Assembly: GCA_018262855.1 (NCBI GenBank)
Contig: JADFDO010000002.1
Span: forward strand, 62,001-126,000
Source: Methanolinea sp.
Lineage (GTDB): Archaea > Halobacteriota > Methanomicrobia > Methanomicrobiales > Methanospirillaceae
Length of the DNA: 64,000 nt
Direction: 5' to 3'
In this document: positions 17,096-24,732 of the stretch, one piece after another
How positions within the stretch are numbered: the first letter of the stretch is position 1
How the letters are laid out: each line of letters starts with the position of its first letter
Made by a program: the position numbers and the translations under genes
The notes under the pieces: generated by a model
Database searches by the model: none
What the model was told of the DNA's origin: nothing
The model's input: only the letters and a program-made list of their open reading frames with translations

Positions 17096-17554
17096 ATGAA
17101 GGTTATGGTCGGGGGCACTTTCGATCCCCTCCACGACGGTCATAAAAGGCTGATTACCCGCTCTTTCGAACTGGCGGGAGGCAAGGGCACGGTCACAATA
17201 GGCCTGACCACAGATCTGTTTGCAGCACGGAAGAGCCATCCTGTCCGGCCGTTTCACGAAAGGAGAGCATCACTCGAGCAGTTCATTAGGGACTGCCGGT
17301 TCCTGGCATCCTGGTCCATCGAACCGCTGAATGATCGTTTTGGCTCTGCGATCGAGACTGAATTTGATGCTCTGGTTGTCAGCGAGGAGACCCTTCCCAT
17401 CGCCGGGGAGATCAATCGAATCAGGCGTGAGAAAGGGAGGCCGAAGGTTGATATCCACCAGATAACCTGTGTCCTTGCAGATGATGGACACTGGATCTCC
17501 AGCACCAGGATCTATCGTGGCGAGATAGATGTCCATGGCCGGCTTATCGGATAA
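17096..17554 (+). CDS. coaD: Archaeal phosphopantetheine adenylyltransferase
   Basis: The 152-residue nucleotidyltransferase starts MKVMVGGTFDPLHDGHKRLI, with the HxGH-type site as HDGH, and ends with the ISSTRIYRGEID motif that binds ATP. It moves AMP from ATP to 4'-phosphopantetheine in CoA synthesis. The archaeal family (COG1019) has this length. ATG 17096 is chosen because the family starts right at the first beta strand; the longer frame from 16889 is antisense to the carbonic anhydrase gene. There is no obvious ribosome binding site, so it is likely leaderless. Confidence 0.93.
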   Translation: MKVMVGGTFDPLHDGHKRLITRSFELAGGKGTVTIGLTTDLFAARKSHPVRPFHERRASLEQFIRDCRFLASWSIEPLNDRFGSAIETEFDALVVSEETLPIAGEINRIRREKGRPKVDIHQITCVLADDGHWISSTRIYRGEIDVHGRLIG

Positions 17555-17864
17555 TCAGATGGGATCCGAAGGCATTCTGTTCATTGAACCTGGAGCATCA
17601 GCCAAATTTATATCGTGATTGAAAAAAGGAGTAGATTGATACTCACAGCATCTTTTTTCCAATCCTTCTCGCAGCATACATCGGGTACGGAATCAGCATT
17701 CTTTCACAACTCATGGGACATTTTCAACACTTATATCCCCCGGGAAGCGGTTGAACGGGAAACTGGGTCGTTATTAATCTCTCTTTGCATTCCAGGATGT
17801 GATTACCTATCCAGAAAAGGATCGAATCCTGAATGATGTGTGTTCAGCGGGTGAAAAATGAGCG
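17555..17864. other. Intergenic gap with TATA-like sites, no gene seen
   Basis: These 310 bases lie between convergent coaD and a TPR gene. A TATA-like AATTTATATC (about 17602-17611) and ACTTATATC (about 17727) occur, but the only open frame (17615-17836, 73 codons) has no family signal, no ribosome binding site and unusual composition. I support no gene here. Confidence 0.4.
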
Positions 17865-18476
17865 TTAGAGTGTTCTCTTTCTCGTGAGCATCAGATATCC
17901 GAGCACTGATCCGAGCGAAAGGGGAACAAGGAACCAGGATATCGATGATTTCACGGTCGGGGTTGGCGGGATGGCTGTTGCCCCAGGTTCTTCGATAAGG
18001 AACATGGCCATCTGCATTGCTTCCTCTGCCTCCTGGGTCCGTCCAAGATTGGAGAGGGCAGTTGCCCTGTCCATCCAGGCCTCTGAGAGCCTTGGATCAA
18101 GTTCGATAGCCCTGTCTGCCGCCTCGAGGGCATCTTCATCCTGTCCAAGCGAGATAAGGGCACTTGCCCGGTTTGTCCATGCTTCTGCCTGCCCTTCATC
18201 AAGAGCGAGTGCCCTGTCGGATGCCTCCAGCGACTGATTGAATTCACCCATCACATTCAGGATACCCGCTTTGGTGATCCATGCAAGCGTGAAGTTCTGG
18301 TCAAGGGAGAGCGACTGGTCGATTGAATAAAGGGCTTCTGAAAAATTTCCCCCGATGGCCAGGTCAACCGCATGGTTATATGCCTCTATTGCCTGCTGGG
18401 TGGGGGCTGCGGAACAGGATGAAACACCCATCGTTATCATGCAGAATGTAAAGAGAAGAAGAACGCCTCGTTTCAT
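17865..18476 (-). CDS. Exported, membrane-anchored TPR protein
   Basis: The protein has 203 residues. A signal peptide (residues 1-24, with a possible lipobox VSSC) leads into three to four TPR units between about 26 and 160 (AYNHAVDLAIGGNFSEALYSIDQ, AWITKAGILNVMGEFNQSLEA, AWTNRASALISLGQ, AWMDRATALSNLG). A Pro/Thr linker and a C-terminal helix (WFLVPLSLGSVLGYLML) with a TRKRTL tail follow. The repeats therefore sit outside, tethered to the membrane. The TATA box is GGTATAAAAAAG near 18502-18513, with GAAGGGG before the ATG. Confidence 0.85.
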   Translation of the reverse strand: MKRGVLLLFTFCMITMGVSSCSAAPTQQAIEAYNHAVDLAIGGNFSEALYSIDQSLSLDQNFTLAWITKAGILNVMGEFNQSLEASDRALALDEGQAEAWTNRASALISLGQDEDALEAADRAIELDPRLSEAWMDRATALSNLGRTQEAEEAMQMAMFLIEEPGATAIPPTPTVKSSISWFLVPLSLGSVLGYLMLTRKRTL

Positions 18477-18513
18477 GAAATAACCCCTTCGTCTTTATTC
18501 TTTTTTATACCTT

Positions 18514-18794
18514 GGAGAGAAATACTTTCGGTTTTTTTACCCCAAGTCTCTCCAGTCCGTTCCAAGGTGCTTTCCCAAGAGTCAGTCATTGAACAATGAG
18601 AGCCAGGAGGGATGAACCGATCCTCTGTCCCGCTTTTTATACGATGCTCTTTCGGAACTGTCACACGCTGACAGATACGATAGCCGTGGCGAGAGTGATC
18701 AGCAGGGCGCTCCTCCCGAAAGCCAGAACACCTGCCTGGAGGGCCCTTATTGCATCGATCGCGTAGCTTGCCAGGGAGAGGATCCGTTCCCAAT
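18514..18794. other. Intergenic gap between the TPR promoter and pyrI, no gene seen
   Basis: Between the TPR gene promoter (about 18502-18513) and the end of pyrI I see no supported gene. A minus-strand frame running from inside pyrI to 18661 ends in a hydrophobic stretch but lacks a credible start. Confidence 0.35.
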
Positions 18795-19289
18795 TCAGAT
18801 GATGTTGTTCGTGATATCCTTCGAGATGAGCCAGTCGCAGTAGACACACCTCATCCCCTTTGCCTGCACGAGAAAACACGACTGGATCGGCTCATTGGTG
18901 TTGGAGATGCACCCGGGATTCGGGCAGCGGACGATACCTAATACCTCGGACGGTATCTCAACCCCTTTCTTCTCCCATACCTTGTAGTCCCGTATGATAT
19001 TGATGGATGCCTTCGGGGCGATGAGCGCAATTTTATCGACTTCATCCTTCCGGAGTTCCCGGTTCTTTATTTTCACGATATCCTTGTATCCTATCTTTCC
19101 GCTCTCCACGTTGGTCGCAACCGAGATGGACTCCTGGGTTGTGCCGGTGATCCCGATAATGCGAAGCACGTTCAATGCTTCCCCTGCAGTAATGTGATCG
19201 ATCACGGTACCGTTCTCGATCGGGCTGATGAGAAGGCCCTGCCGGGCATCCTTCTCCCTTTTCCGGTCTTCCCGGGCAGTTCCCTTCAT
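18795..19289 (-). CDS. pyrI: Aspartate carbamoyltransferase regulatory subunit
   Basis: The protein has 164 residues. The N-terminal allosteric domain has LLISPIENGTVIDHITAGEALNVL. The C-terminal zinc domain has CPNPGC....CF......CVYC, the four Cys ligands. PyrI binds nucleotides (ATP/CTP) and assembles with PyrB for allosteric control of the first committed step of pyrimidine synthesis. The ATG overlaps the pyrB stop as ATGA. Length is slightly above E. coli PyrI (153) because of a charged N-terminal extension (MKGTAREDRKREKDARQG). Confidence 0.95.
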   Translation of the reverse strand: MKGTAREDRKREKDARQGLLISPIENGTVIDHITAGEALNVLRIIGITGTTQESISVATNVESGKIGYKDIVKIKNRELRKDEVDKIALIAPKASINIIRDYKVWEKKGVEIPSEVLGIVRCPNPGCISNTNEPIQSCFLVQAKGMRCVYCDWLISKDITNNII

Positions 19290-20182
19290 CCCATCACCCG
19301 GAGAAGCATCGCCATCCTGACCGGGATGCCGTATGCCGACTGCTCGAAATACCGTGCATAGGGAAGTCGATCCACCCTTGGATCGATCTCGTCAACCCGT
19401 GGGAGCGGGTGCAGGACTACCAGGTGATCGCGAACCCCGGTGAGAAGTTCCGGGGTGACCTTGTAACTTGAGGCGACCTTGAAGTATGAGGCCGAATCGG
19501 GAAATCGCTCCCTCTGGATCCTGGTCACATACAGGACATCCAGGTCCTTTACGACTTCCTGGATATCATCGTGCTCGATCACCTCTGTTCCCCCGTCCCG
19601 CAATTCGCTTGCGAGTCCGGACGGGAGCTCGAGGCCTTTCGGGGATATTGTATGCAGGGTAGCCTGGTACAGTGAAAGGGCATGGGCGAGGGAGTGAGCG
19701 GTCCTCCCGTACCGCAGGTCGCCAAGGAGACCCACATGAATGCCCCGGAGCTGCATCGACTGGCGGATGGTGAAGAGGTCGAGGAGGGTCTGCGAGGGAT
19801 GCTGGCCGGCACCATCACCCGCATTGATGACAGGCACCTGTGCGAATTCGCTCGCCAGCCGGGCTGCCCCCTCCTTGGGGTGGCGGAGGACGATGGTATC
19901 AACGTACCCACTCACTACCCTGATTGTATCAGCAAGAGTCTCGCCCTTGACCATGGAACTCGCCTCGACGCTGTCCATCGAGATCGACTGCCCGCCAAGG
20001 CGTGCCATTGCGGACGCGAATGACATTCTTGTCCGGGTGCTGGGTTCGAAAAAGAGGAGGCCGAGTAATTTTCCTTTCAGGGCGTTGGGATCATGGTGGT
20101 GTGCCTGAAGGTTCTGGGCCTGGTCGAGTATCTCGTCTATCTCATGCCTGTTCAGATCACGGATGGATATTATGTGCCGCAT
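19286..20182 (-). CDS. pyrB: Aspartate carbamoyltransferase catalytic subunit
   Basis: This protein of about 298 residues contains the carbamoyl-phosphate loop PSTRTRMSF, GDGAGQHPSQTLLD, GDLRYGRTAHS and the C-terminal HPLPRVDEI. It forms N-carbamoyl-aspartate from carbamoyl phosphate and aspartate. ATG 20182 (MRHIISIRDLNRHEI) fits the family start; ATG 20191 would add MGT. It is first in the pyrBI operon, with pyrI overlapping its stop. Confidence 0.96.
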   Translation of the reverse strand: MRHIISIRDLNRHEIDEILDQAQNLQAHHHDPNALKGKLLGLLFFEPSTRTRMSFASAMARLGGQSISMDSVEASSMVKGETLADTIRVVSGYVDTIVLRHPKEGAARLASEFAQVPVINAGDGAGQHPSQTLLDLFTIRQSMQLRGIHVGLLGDLRYGRTAHSLAHALSLYQATLHTISPKGLELPSGLASELRDGGTEVIEHDDIQEVVKDLDVLYVTRIQRERFPDSASYFKVASSYKVTPELLTGVRDHLVVLHPLPRVDEIDPRVDRLPYARYFEQSAYGIPVRMAMLLRVMG

Positions 20183-20300
20183 AGTTCCCACACCCTCACC
20201 CTCTCGTCTTCGTTACCCGGTGTGCGTGTCATCCATTCCCTGTTCCTGATCATTTCTGGTTGGGCGGGCCACTTCATAAAGGCATATCCAACCCCTGCCT

Positions 20301-21872
20301 TCAACGTTTTTTTCCCCGTGGATTTTTCCTGCGTGTATGCATCCCAGAGTATTTTACGGCGAGCGGAGCAACCCTGCTCTCCCTGCTGACGAGGAGGTTG
20401 TAGGCATCATATTTTGGATTGAACCTTGCAAGAACCGACGTGAACAGGACGCTGGTCCCGTAAGGAATCGAAAGAAGCGCCTCGTTCCATGGAGAGATGT
20501 GGTAAGAGGGAAGAATTGCGTACACCGGTCTTCTGGTAGTACCGTCGCATATCTTGAAGACATAGGTATTCCGGTCTCCAATATTCCCTGACATCAGGAC
20601 CGCCCCGACATTGATCCTCCTGTTGATATGACGCTGAAGTGTTGATAACCGCGCATATTCCCGGGGAGAGAGCGGGGTTCCGGGTTCCCAGGAAGGCCTT
20701 GTCTTTCTTAAAAGGGCATAAGAATACTTGATATCTGTATTGCGGAACTTGTATCCATCATTCCCTGTGCTCAGCGCCTCCATCAGATCAGTGGTTCTGA
20801 CAGGATCCTTTTCAACGAAACTCCAGCACCTTTCAGGCTGGCAGGGTGTTCCCCAGAGAAACCGGCAGGGGGCATGGAGATAGAGTTCCCGTGACGTTGC
20901 CTGGTGCGCTATGGTTCGGAGGTCCATCGAGTTGGCCATGTCGGCCGGTTCAACGAGCAGTATGGTTCCTTCAGGGGAGAGAGCCCGGGCATGCTCCCGG
21001 ATCATGGTCCCTTTTTCACCGGCAGTGGTGACTGTCATCTCGTTCAGGACATTCTGATAGACAATCAGGTCCAGGGAAGGGGGAAGACAATGACGCGGGA
21101 TCCCTGTCAGGTCGGACTCGATCGGTGGATGGATGGTGACCGGGATTTCGGGAGGGATGCAGGTCTTGGTCAGGTGCCGGAATGCTTCAATAAATTCACC
21201 TGACTGTTCAATGGAATAGACCTCGGCAGAACAACCGCCCAGCCTGCCCAGGAAATCCGCAACCGCGAGCGGGACCACTCCTGGTCCGGTGCCGCAGTCA
21301 AGGATTCTCATCGAGGTCTTCAAAAGCCCCCTGAGTGCGAGATCGTACAGGAGGTGCTCTGCCTGGATGAGGTAGACCGGGGCCTGGTACGCAAGATACC
21401 CAAGGACGCTGTAGCCTTTCCCGTAGGATATGCGCTTTTCCTGACCTTCTTTCCAGTATTGCTCTTTCTGGGAGAGTATTGCCCTTCTTATCTTCTGGAG
21501 GACCACCGGATCGTCCCAGGATTTCCCGGTCTTTTTCTCGATATAACCATGGATGCACCCGGAAATCCATGGTGACAGGGAGGGATCCCCAAAAAACGCC
21601 TCCATCTTCTTCGCTTCAGCCGGAGTAAGAACCCTGGTGCCCGAAGGGGGTTTCTTCGACAGGTGCAGATCTCCTTCCACCCATTCAGTGACAAGATCAA
21701 GCGTCGTGAAAAGTGGCCAGAGTGTATCGGCCGTACGGACAATATCCCCTTTTCCACCGGCCTTTCTGATGATCTCAGACAGGAAGAAAGAATCCACTTT
21801 CCCCGCATACTCGGTGAGCAGGTCAGACAGTCCCGGATCGGGCATTAATGAAGGGTGGATCTGCATCGGCAT
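20301..21872 (-). CDS. Rsm22/METTL17-like methyltransferase-fold protein
   Basis: The protein has 523 residues. A helical N-terminal region of about 170 residues precedes a Rossmann methyltransferase domain (RILDCGTGPGVVPLAV near 190). Next comes a cysteine cluster, APCRFLWGTPCQPERCW (CX7CX4C, around residue 330), with another Cys in FKICDG. The C-terminus has an OB-like segment and a Lys/Arg tail. This is the Rsm22 family; mitochondrial members assist small-ribosomal-subunit assembly and bind an Fe-S cluster through similarly placed Cys. It probably acts on the ribosome. It is divergent from the acyl-CoA synthetase gene. Confidence 0.85.
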   Translation of the reverse strand: MPMQIHPSLMPDPGLSDLLTEYAGKVDSFFLSEIIRKAGGKGDIVRTADTLWPLFTTLDLVTEWVEGDLHLSKKPPSGTRVLTPAEAKKMEAFFGDPSLSPWISGCIHGYIEKKTGKSWDDPVVLQKIRRAILSQKEQYWKEGQEKRISYGKGYSVLGYLAYQAPVYLIQAEHLLYDLALRGLLKTSMRILDCGTGPGVVPLAVADFLGRLGGCSAEVYSIEQSGEFIEAFRHLTKTCIPPEIPVTIHPPIESDLTGIPRHCLPPSLDLIVYQNVLNEMTVTTAGEKGTMIREHARALSPEGTILLVEPADMANSMDLRTIAHQATSRELYLHAPCRFLWGTPCQPERCWSFVEKDPVRTTDLMEALSTGNDGYKFRNTDIKYSYALLRKTRPSWEPGTPLSPREYARLSTLQRHINRRINVGAVLMSGNIGDRNTYVFKICDGTTRRPVYAILPSYHISPWNEALLSIPYGTSVLFTSVLARFNPKYDAYNLLVSRESRVAPLAVKYSGMHTRRKNPRGKKR

Positions 21873-21942
21873 AATTCCTTTGCGGGAGAGGGATCTTTAA
21901 AGTCATGGGAAAAGGCGATATGGTAATAATTAAAGGAGGCTA

Positions 21943-24069
21943 ATGACAGGAGAGGAGAAAAAGCGTGGAGACATCGGGAGAAACAGCGTGAGCGCAGAAA
22001 ATCCGGACCCCGGTAACCCTGTCCTTCTCACTGAAGAGGAGGGAATGGAACTTCTTGAGAATGCAGGGATACCTGTTCCGGGACATGGTGTGGCGCATTC
22101 TGCTGAAGAGGCAGGAGCACTCGCGTCCTCGCTTGGATTTCCGGTGGTGATGAAGGTGATCTCCCCCCAGGTGATCCATAAAAGCGACGTAGGGGGTGTT
22201 ATCACCGGGATAAAGACGCTCTCACAGGCACATGACGCGTTCCTGCAGATCTCCCGATCTCTCGGCGAAAAGGTCCCCGGGGCGGTTCTCACCGGTGTCA
22301 TGGTCGAGGAGGAATGCCCGCCCGGCCTCGAGATCCTGGTGGGAGGCAGGATCGATCCGTCATTCGGGAAGGTCATAACCTTCGGAATGGGTGGGACGAT
22401 GGTCGAGCTTCTCAAGGACGTCTCCATAAGAGTGCTTCCTGTCGAGAGGACGACTGTCACGCAGATGATCCGCGAGATTCGCGGGTATCACCTGATTCGG
22501 GGTTACCGCAACTCTCCCCCACGTGATGAAGAGCGACTTACAGACGTCGTATATACCCTCGCACGTCTCTTTGAGTCAGATCCCGAATGGCACGAATTCG
22601 ACATCAATCCCCTTATAATCTACCCGGATGGCTGTGTCGCAGTGGATGCACGGATTTACTTGACGCGGGGAAGGAAAGAGAGTGCTGCCCCTCAACGTAC
22701 GCTTCCTGACCCCACGATATTCTACCCGGGATCAATCGCAGTCATAGGCGCATCCACCGACCCGCAGAAGATAGGATATGTCCTGCTCAGGAACCTGATC
22801 AGGTTTCCAGGACAGGTATATCCTGTCAATCCCCGGGCTTCAGAGATCCTCGGGAAGAAGGCGTACCCCACGATAGGGGAGATACCCGGAAATGTTGATG
22901 CAGCCGTAATTGCGGTCCCCGCACAGGCAGTCGCAGACGTTCTCCGCCAGTGTGAAACGAAGGGTGTGAAACTTGCGATCATCGTCTCCTCGGGATTTCG
23001 AGAGAGCAGCGAGGAAGGCAGAAGGCGGGAAGCGGAACTCATGGAGATCGCAAGAGAGGGAGGGATCCGTGTTGTGGGCCCCAACTGCCTCGGGATCATC
23101 TCGCCTCATACGAACCTGAACGCGACCTTCGATCCCATCTCACCAAAGGAAGGGCCCATAGGATTCATCTCGCAGAGCGGCGCCGTGATCACCACGATTG
23201 TAGACTGGAGCATCGCTGAAGAGATCGGATTCTCCCTGATCATCAGCGTTGGAAACCAGATGGATCTGGGTTTTGTTGATTTTTTGGGGATTGTTGCTAC
23301 TGATCCACACACCCGCGCGATCATCCTCTACGTGGAGGAGATTCGCGATGGCCGGGAGTTCATGTCGGCAGTCAGGCAGATCACGGAGAAAAAACCAGTC
23401 ATAGCTCTGAAATCGGGCTCATCTGCGAAGGGGCAGAAGGCTGCGGCATCCCACACCGGGTCTCTTGCGGGAAATTACGAGGTATACGAGGCCGCGTTTC
23501 GCCAGGCCGGTATCATCCCGGTCTATTCCATCCAGGAGGCTTTTGATGTTGCCGAGCTCCTTGCCTCTGAAGGATATCCGAAGGGGAACCGGGCGCTTGT
23601 GATCACCACTGCCGGAGGATTTGCGGTCATGGCCTCCGATTACGCTGAATGGTACGGAATTACCCTCTGCCCCCTCCCGGAAAAGATGACAGCCGAACTA
23701 GATGCAATCCTCCCTCCCATGTGGAGCAGGGAAAATCCCCTTGATATCATAGGAGACGGCGGTGCAGAACGATATGCCAGGGTCTTTGACGTGATGATCC
23801 GGTTCCAGGATGAATGGGATATCGCCGTCGTGATCGCGGTCCCATCTGCGATTCTGGATCCCATCCACCTTGCCCAGGAGATTGTGCGGTTCTCACAGCA
23901 CACTCACAAGATGGTGATCGGATGCCTCCTCGGAGGCGATGGCATGAGGGCCGGGGAGCGGGTTTTGCAGAAGGCCCACATCCCTAATTATCACGAGATT
24001 GAAGGAGCCTTCAGGGCGGTCGCACGGGCACTCTCGAATCAGAGGAGTCTCGATAAGAGGAGCAGGTAA
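21943..24069 (+). CDS. ADP-forming acetate/acyl-CoA ligase, fused beta-alpha order
   Basis: The protein has 708 residues. Residues about 20-235 are the ATP-grasp beta part (FPVVMKVISPQVIHKSDVGG, with the His in VIHKS; GMGGTMVELLKD). Residues about 260-355 are the CoA-binding domain (IAVIGASTDPQKIGYVLL), and 390-700 the succinyl-CoA synthetase-like domain with ISQSGA and the phospho-His motif ASHTGSLAG. The enzyme makes ATP from ADP and phosphate using acyl-CoA, or the reverse. Single-chain archaeal forms usually have CoA-binding first and ATP-grasp last; here the order is reversed. AAAGGAGG precedes the ATG. Confidence 0.92.
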   Translation: MTGEEKKRGDIGRNSVSAENPDPGNPVLLTEEEGMELLENAGIPVPGHGVAHSAEEAGALASSLGFPVVMKVISPQVIHKSDVGGVITGIKTLSQAHDAFLQISRSLGEKVPGAVLTGVMVEEECPPGLEILVGGRIDPSFGKVITFGMGGTMVELLKDVSIRVLPVERTTVTQMIREIRGYHLIRGYRNSPPRDEERLTDVVYTLARLFESDPEWHEFDINPLIIYPDGCVAVDARIYLTRGRKESAAPQRTLPDPTIFYPGSIAVIGASTDPQKIGYVLLRNLIRFPGQVYPVNPRASEILGKKAYPTIGEIPGNVDAAVIAVPAQAVADVLRQCETKGVKLAIIVSSGFRESSEEGRRREAELMEIAREGGIRVVGPNCLGIISPHTNLNATFDPISPKEGPIGFISQSGAVITTIVDWSIAEEIGFSLIISVGNQMDLGFVDFLGIVATDPHTRAIILYVEEIRDGREFMSAVRQITEKKPVIALKSGSSAKGQKAAASHTGSLAGNYEVYEAAFRQAGIIPVYSIQEAFDVAELLASEGYPKGNRALVITTAGGFAVMASDYAEWYGITLCPLPEKMTAELDAILPPMWSRENPLDIIGDGGAERYARVFDVMIRFQDEWDIAVVIAVPSAILDPIHLAQEIVRFSQHTHKMVIGCLLGGDGMRAGERVLQKAHIPNYHEIEGAFRAVARALSNQRSLDKRSR

Positions 24070-24135
24070 CATAAACCTGGTGTGTGGAACAGTACAAACA
24101 CAAACCCTGTCCGGGGAATGTTCTCTCTAGGATGT

Positions 24136-24155
24136 GTAGAACCTCCCGGTTCTAC
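24136..24155. other. 8-bp stem-loop after the acyl-CoA ligase gene
   Basis: GTAGAACC-TCCC-GGTTCTAC is a perfect 8-bp hairpin 67 bases after the stop at 24069. No T-tract follows it, so it may stabilise or mark the 3' end of the message rather than terminate it. Confidence 0.45.
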
Positions 24156-24204
24156 AATTGTACTGTGCACTTCAATGATTATACCCCGATGATGTGCCAA
24201 TTTT

Positions 24205-24601
24205 ATGTGAGAGCCCATGTGAAGTAGGTGTGGTGAGGCATCGAAATGAGGCCGGAGGACAGCCACCCAGAAGCAGCGGCGACCGGTAAAGGGATCGAAA
24301 GTGGCGGTGAAAGGAATCATGTTCATCCTCTTTACCGGCAAGGCACCATGCCCGTCCCGAAAGTGCCGAAAGGTTCCCCTGGCCCGGCTGTCCCTGTCAG
24401 AAGACCAGGGGCAGTATGCAACACCACCCCGAATCATCCACCAAACCGTCAGAGAGCACCAACACTCTTCAAGCATCACTCCATTTCGGCAATTGGACAC
24501 TTGTAGCGCATGCCAGATCCTGAAAAAGCACACACTCACAATCGATGCAAGGGCTCTCCCTGGAGGAGAACGAAAATAGGGGGAGAGCCCCTCCGTTTTT
24601 C
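24205..24601 (+). ncRNA. Candidate structured RNA with possible pseudoknot
   Basis: The 663-base gap 24070-24732 has no credible gene but a dense set of helices: GGACAGCC 24257-24264 with GGCTGTCC 24386-24393; CCGGTAAAGGGAT 24283-24295 with 24325-24338 (one bulge); GGCAC/GTGCC 24342-24346 with 24363-24367; CCCCTGG 24376-24382 with CCAGGGG 24405-24411. The first and last interlock as a pseudoknot. A 10-bp hairpin GGGCTCTCCC/GGGAGAGCCC (24551-24590) and T-tract (24596-24601) could end it. TATA-like sites at 24178 and 24201 could start it. I found no SRP, RNase P or known riboswitch motif. Confidence 0.45.
24551..24601 (+). terminator. Strong hairpin with T-tract
   Basis: GGGCTCTCCC (24551-24560) pairs fully with GGGAGAGCCC (24581-24590), with a 20-base loop, and CTCCGTTTTTC follows. 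It would end transcription of the candidate RNA on the plus strand. Confidence 0.5.
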
Positions 24602-24732
24602 TTCATCCTATCAGACAGCAGTGGTATGCCGATGAGAAAAAGATCGTTATTCCCCAACTCCTGAAATGAGTATAATAGAAGAGACGGAAAGGTATCCATG
24701 CTTTTAGTTCCGATACCTGAGAGATCTTTATC

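Noticed and set aside
18661-18879. Hydrophobic C-terminal frame overlapping the end of pyrI
   Set aside because: Its upstream half is a shifted reading of pyrI, and there is no credible start for the hydrophobic part alone.
24039-24539. 166-codon minus-strand open frame in the 24-kb gap
   Set aside because: It runs antisense through the end of the acyl-CoA ligase gene, has Cys/Trp/His-rich non-family sequence, and the underlying bases are better explained by paired RNA helices.
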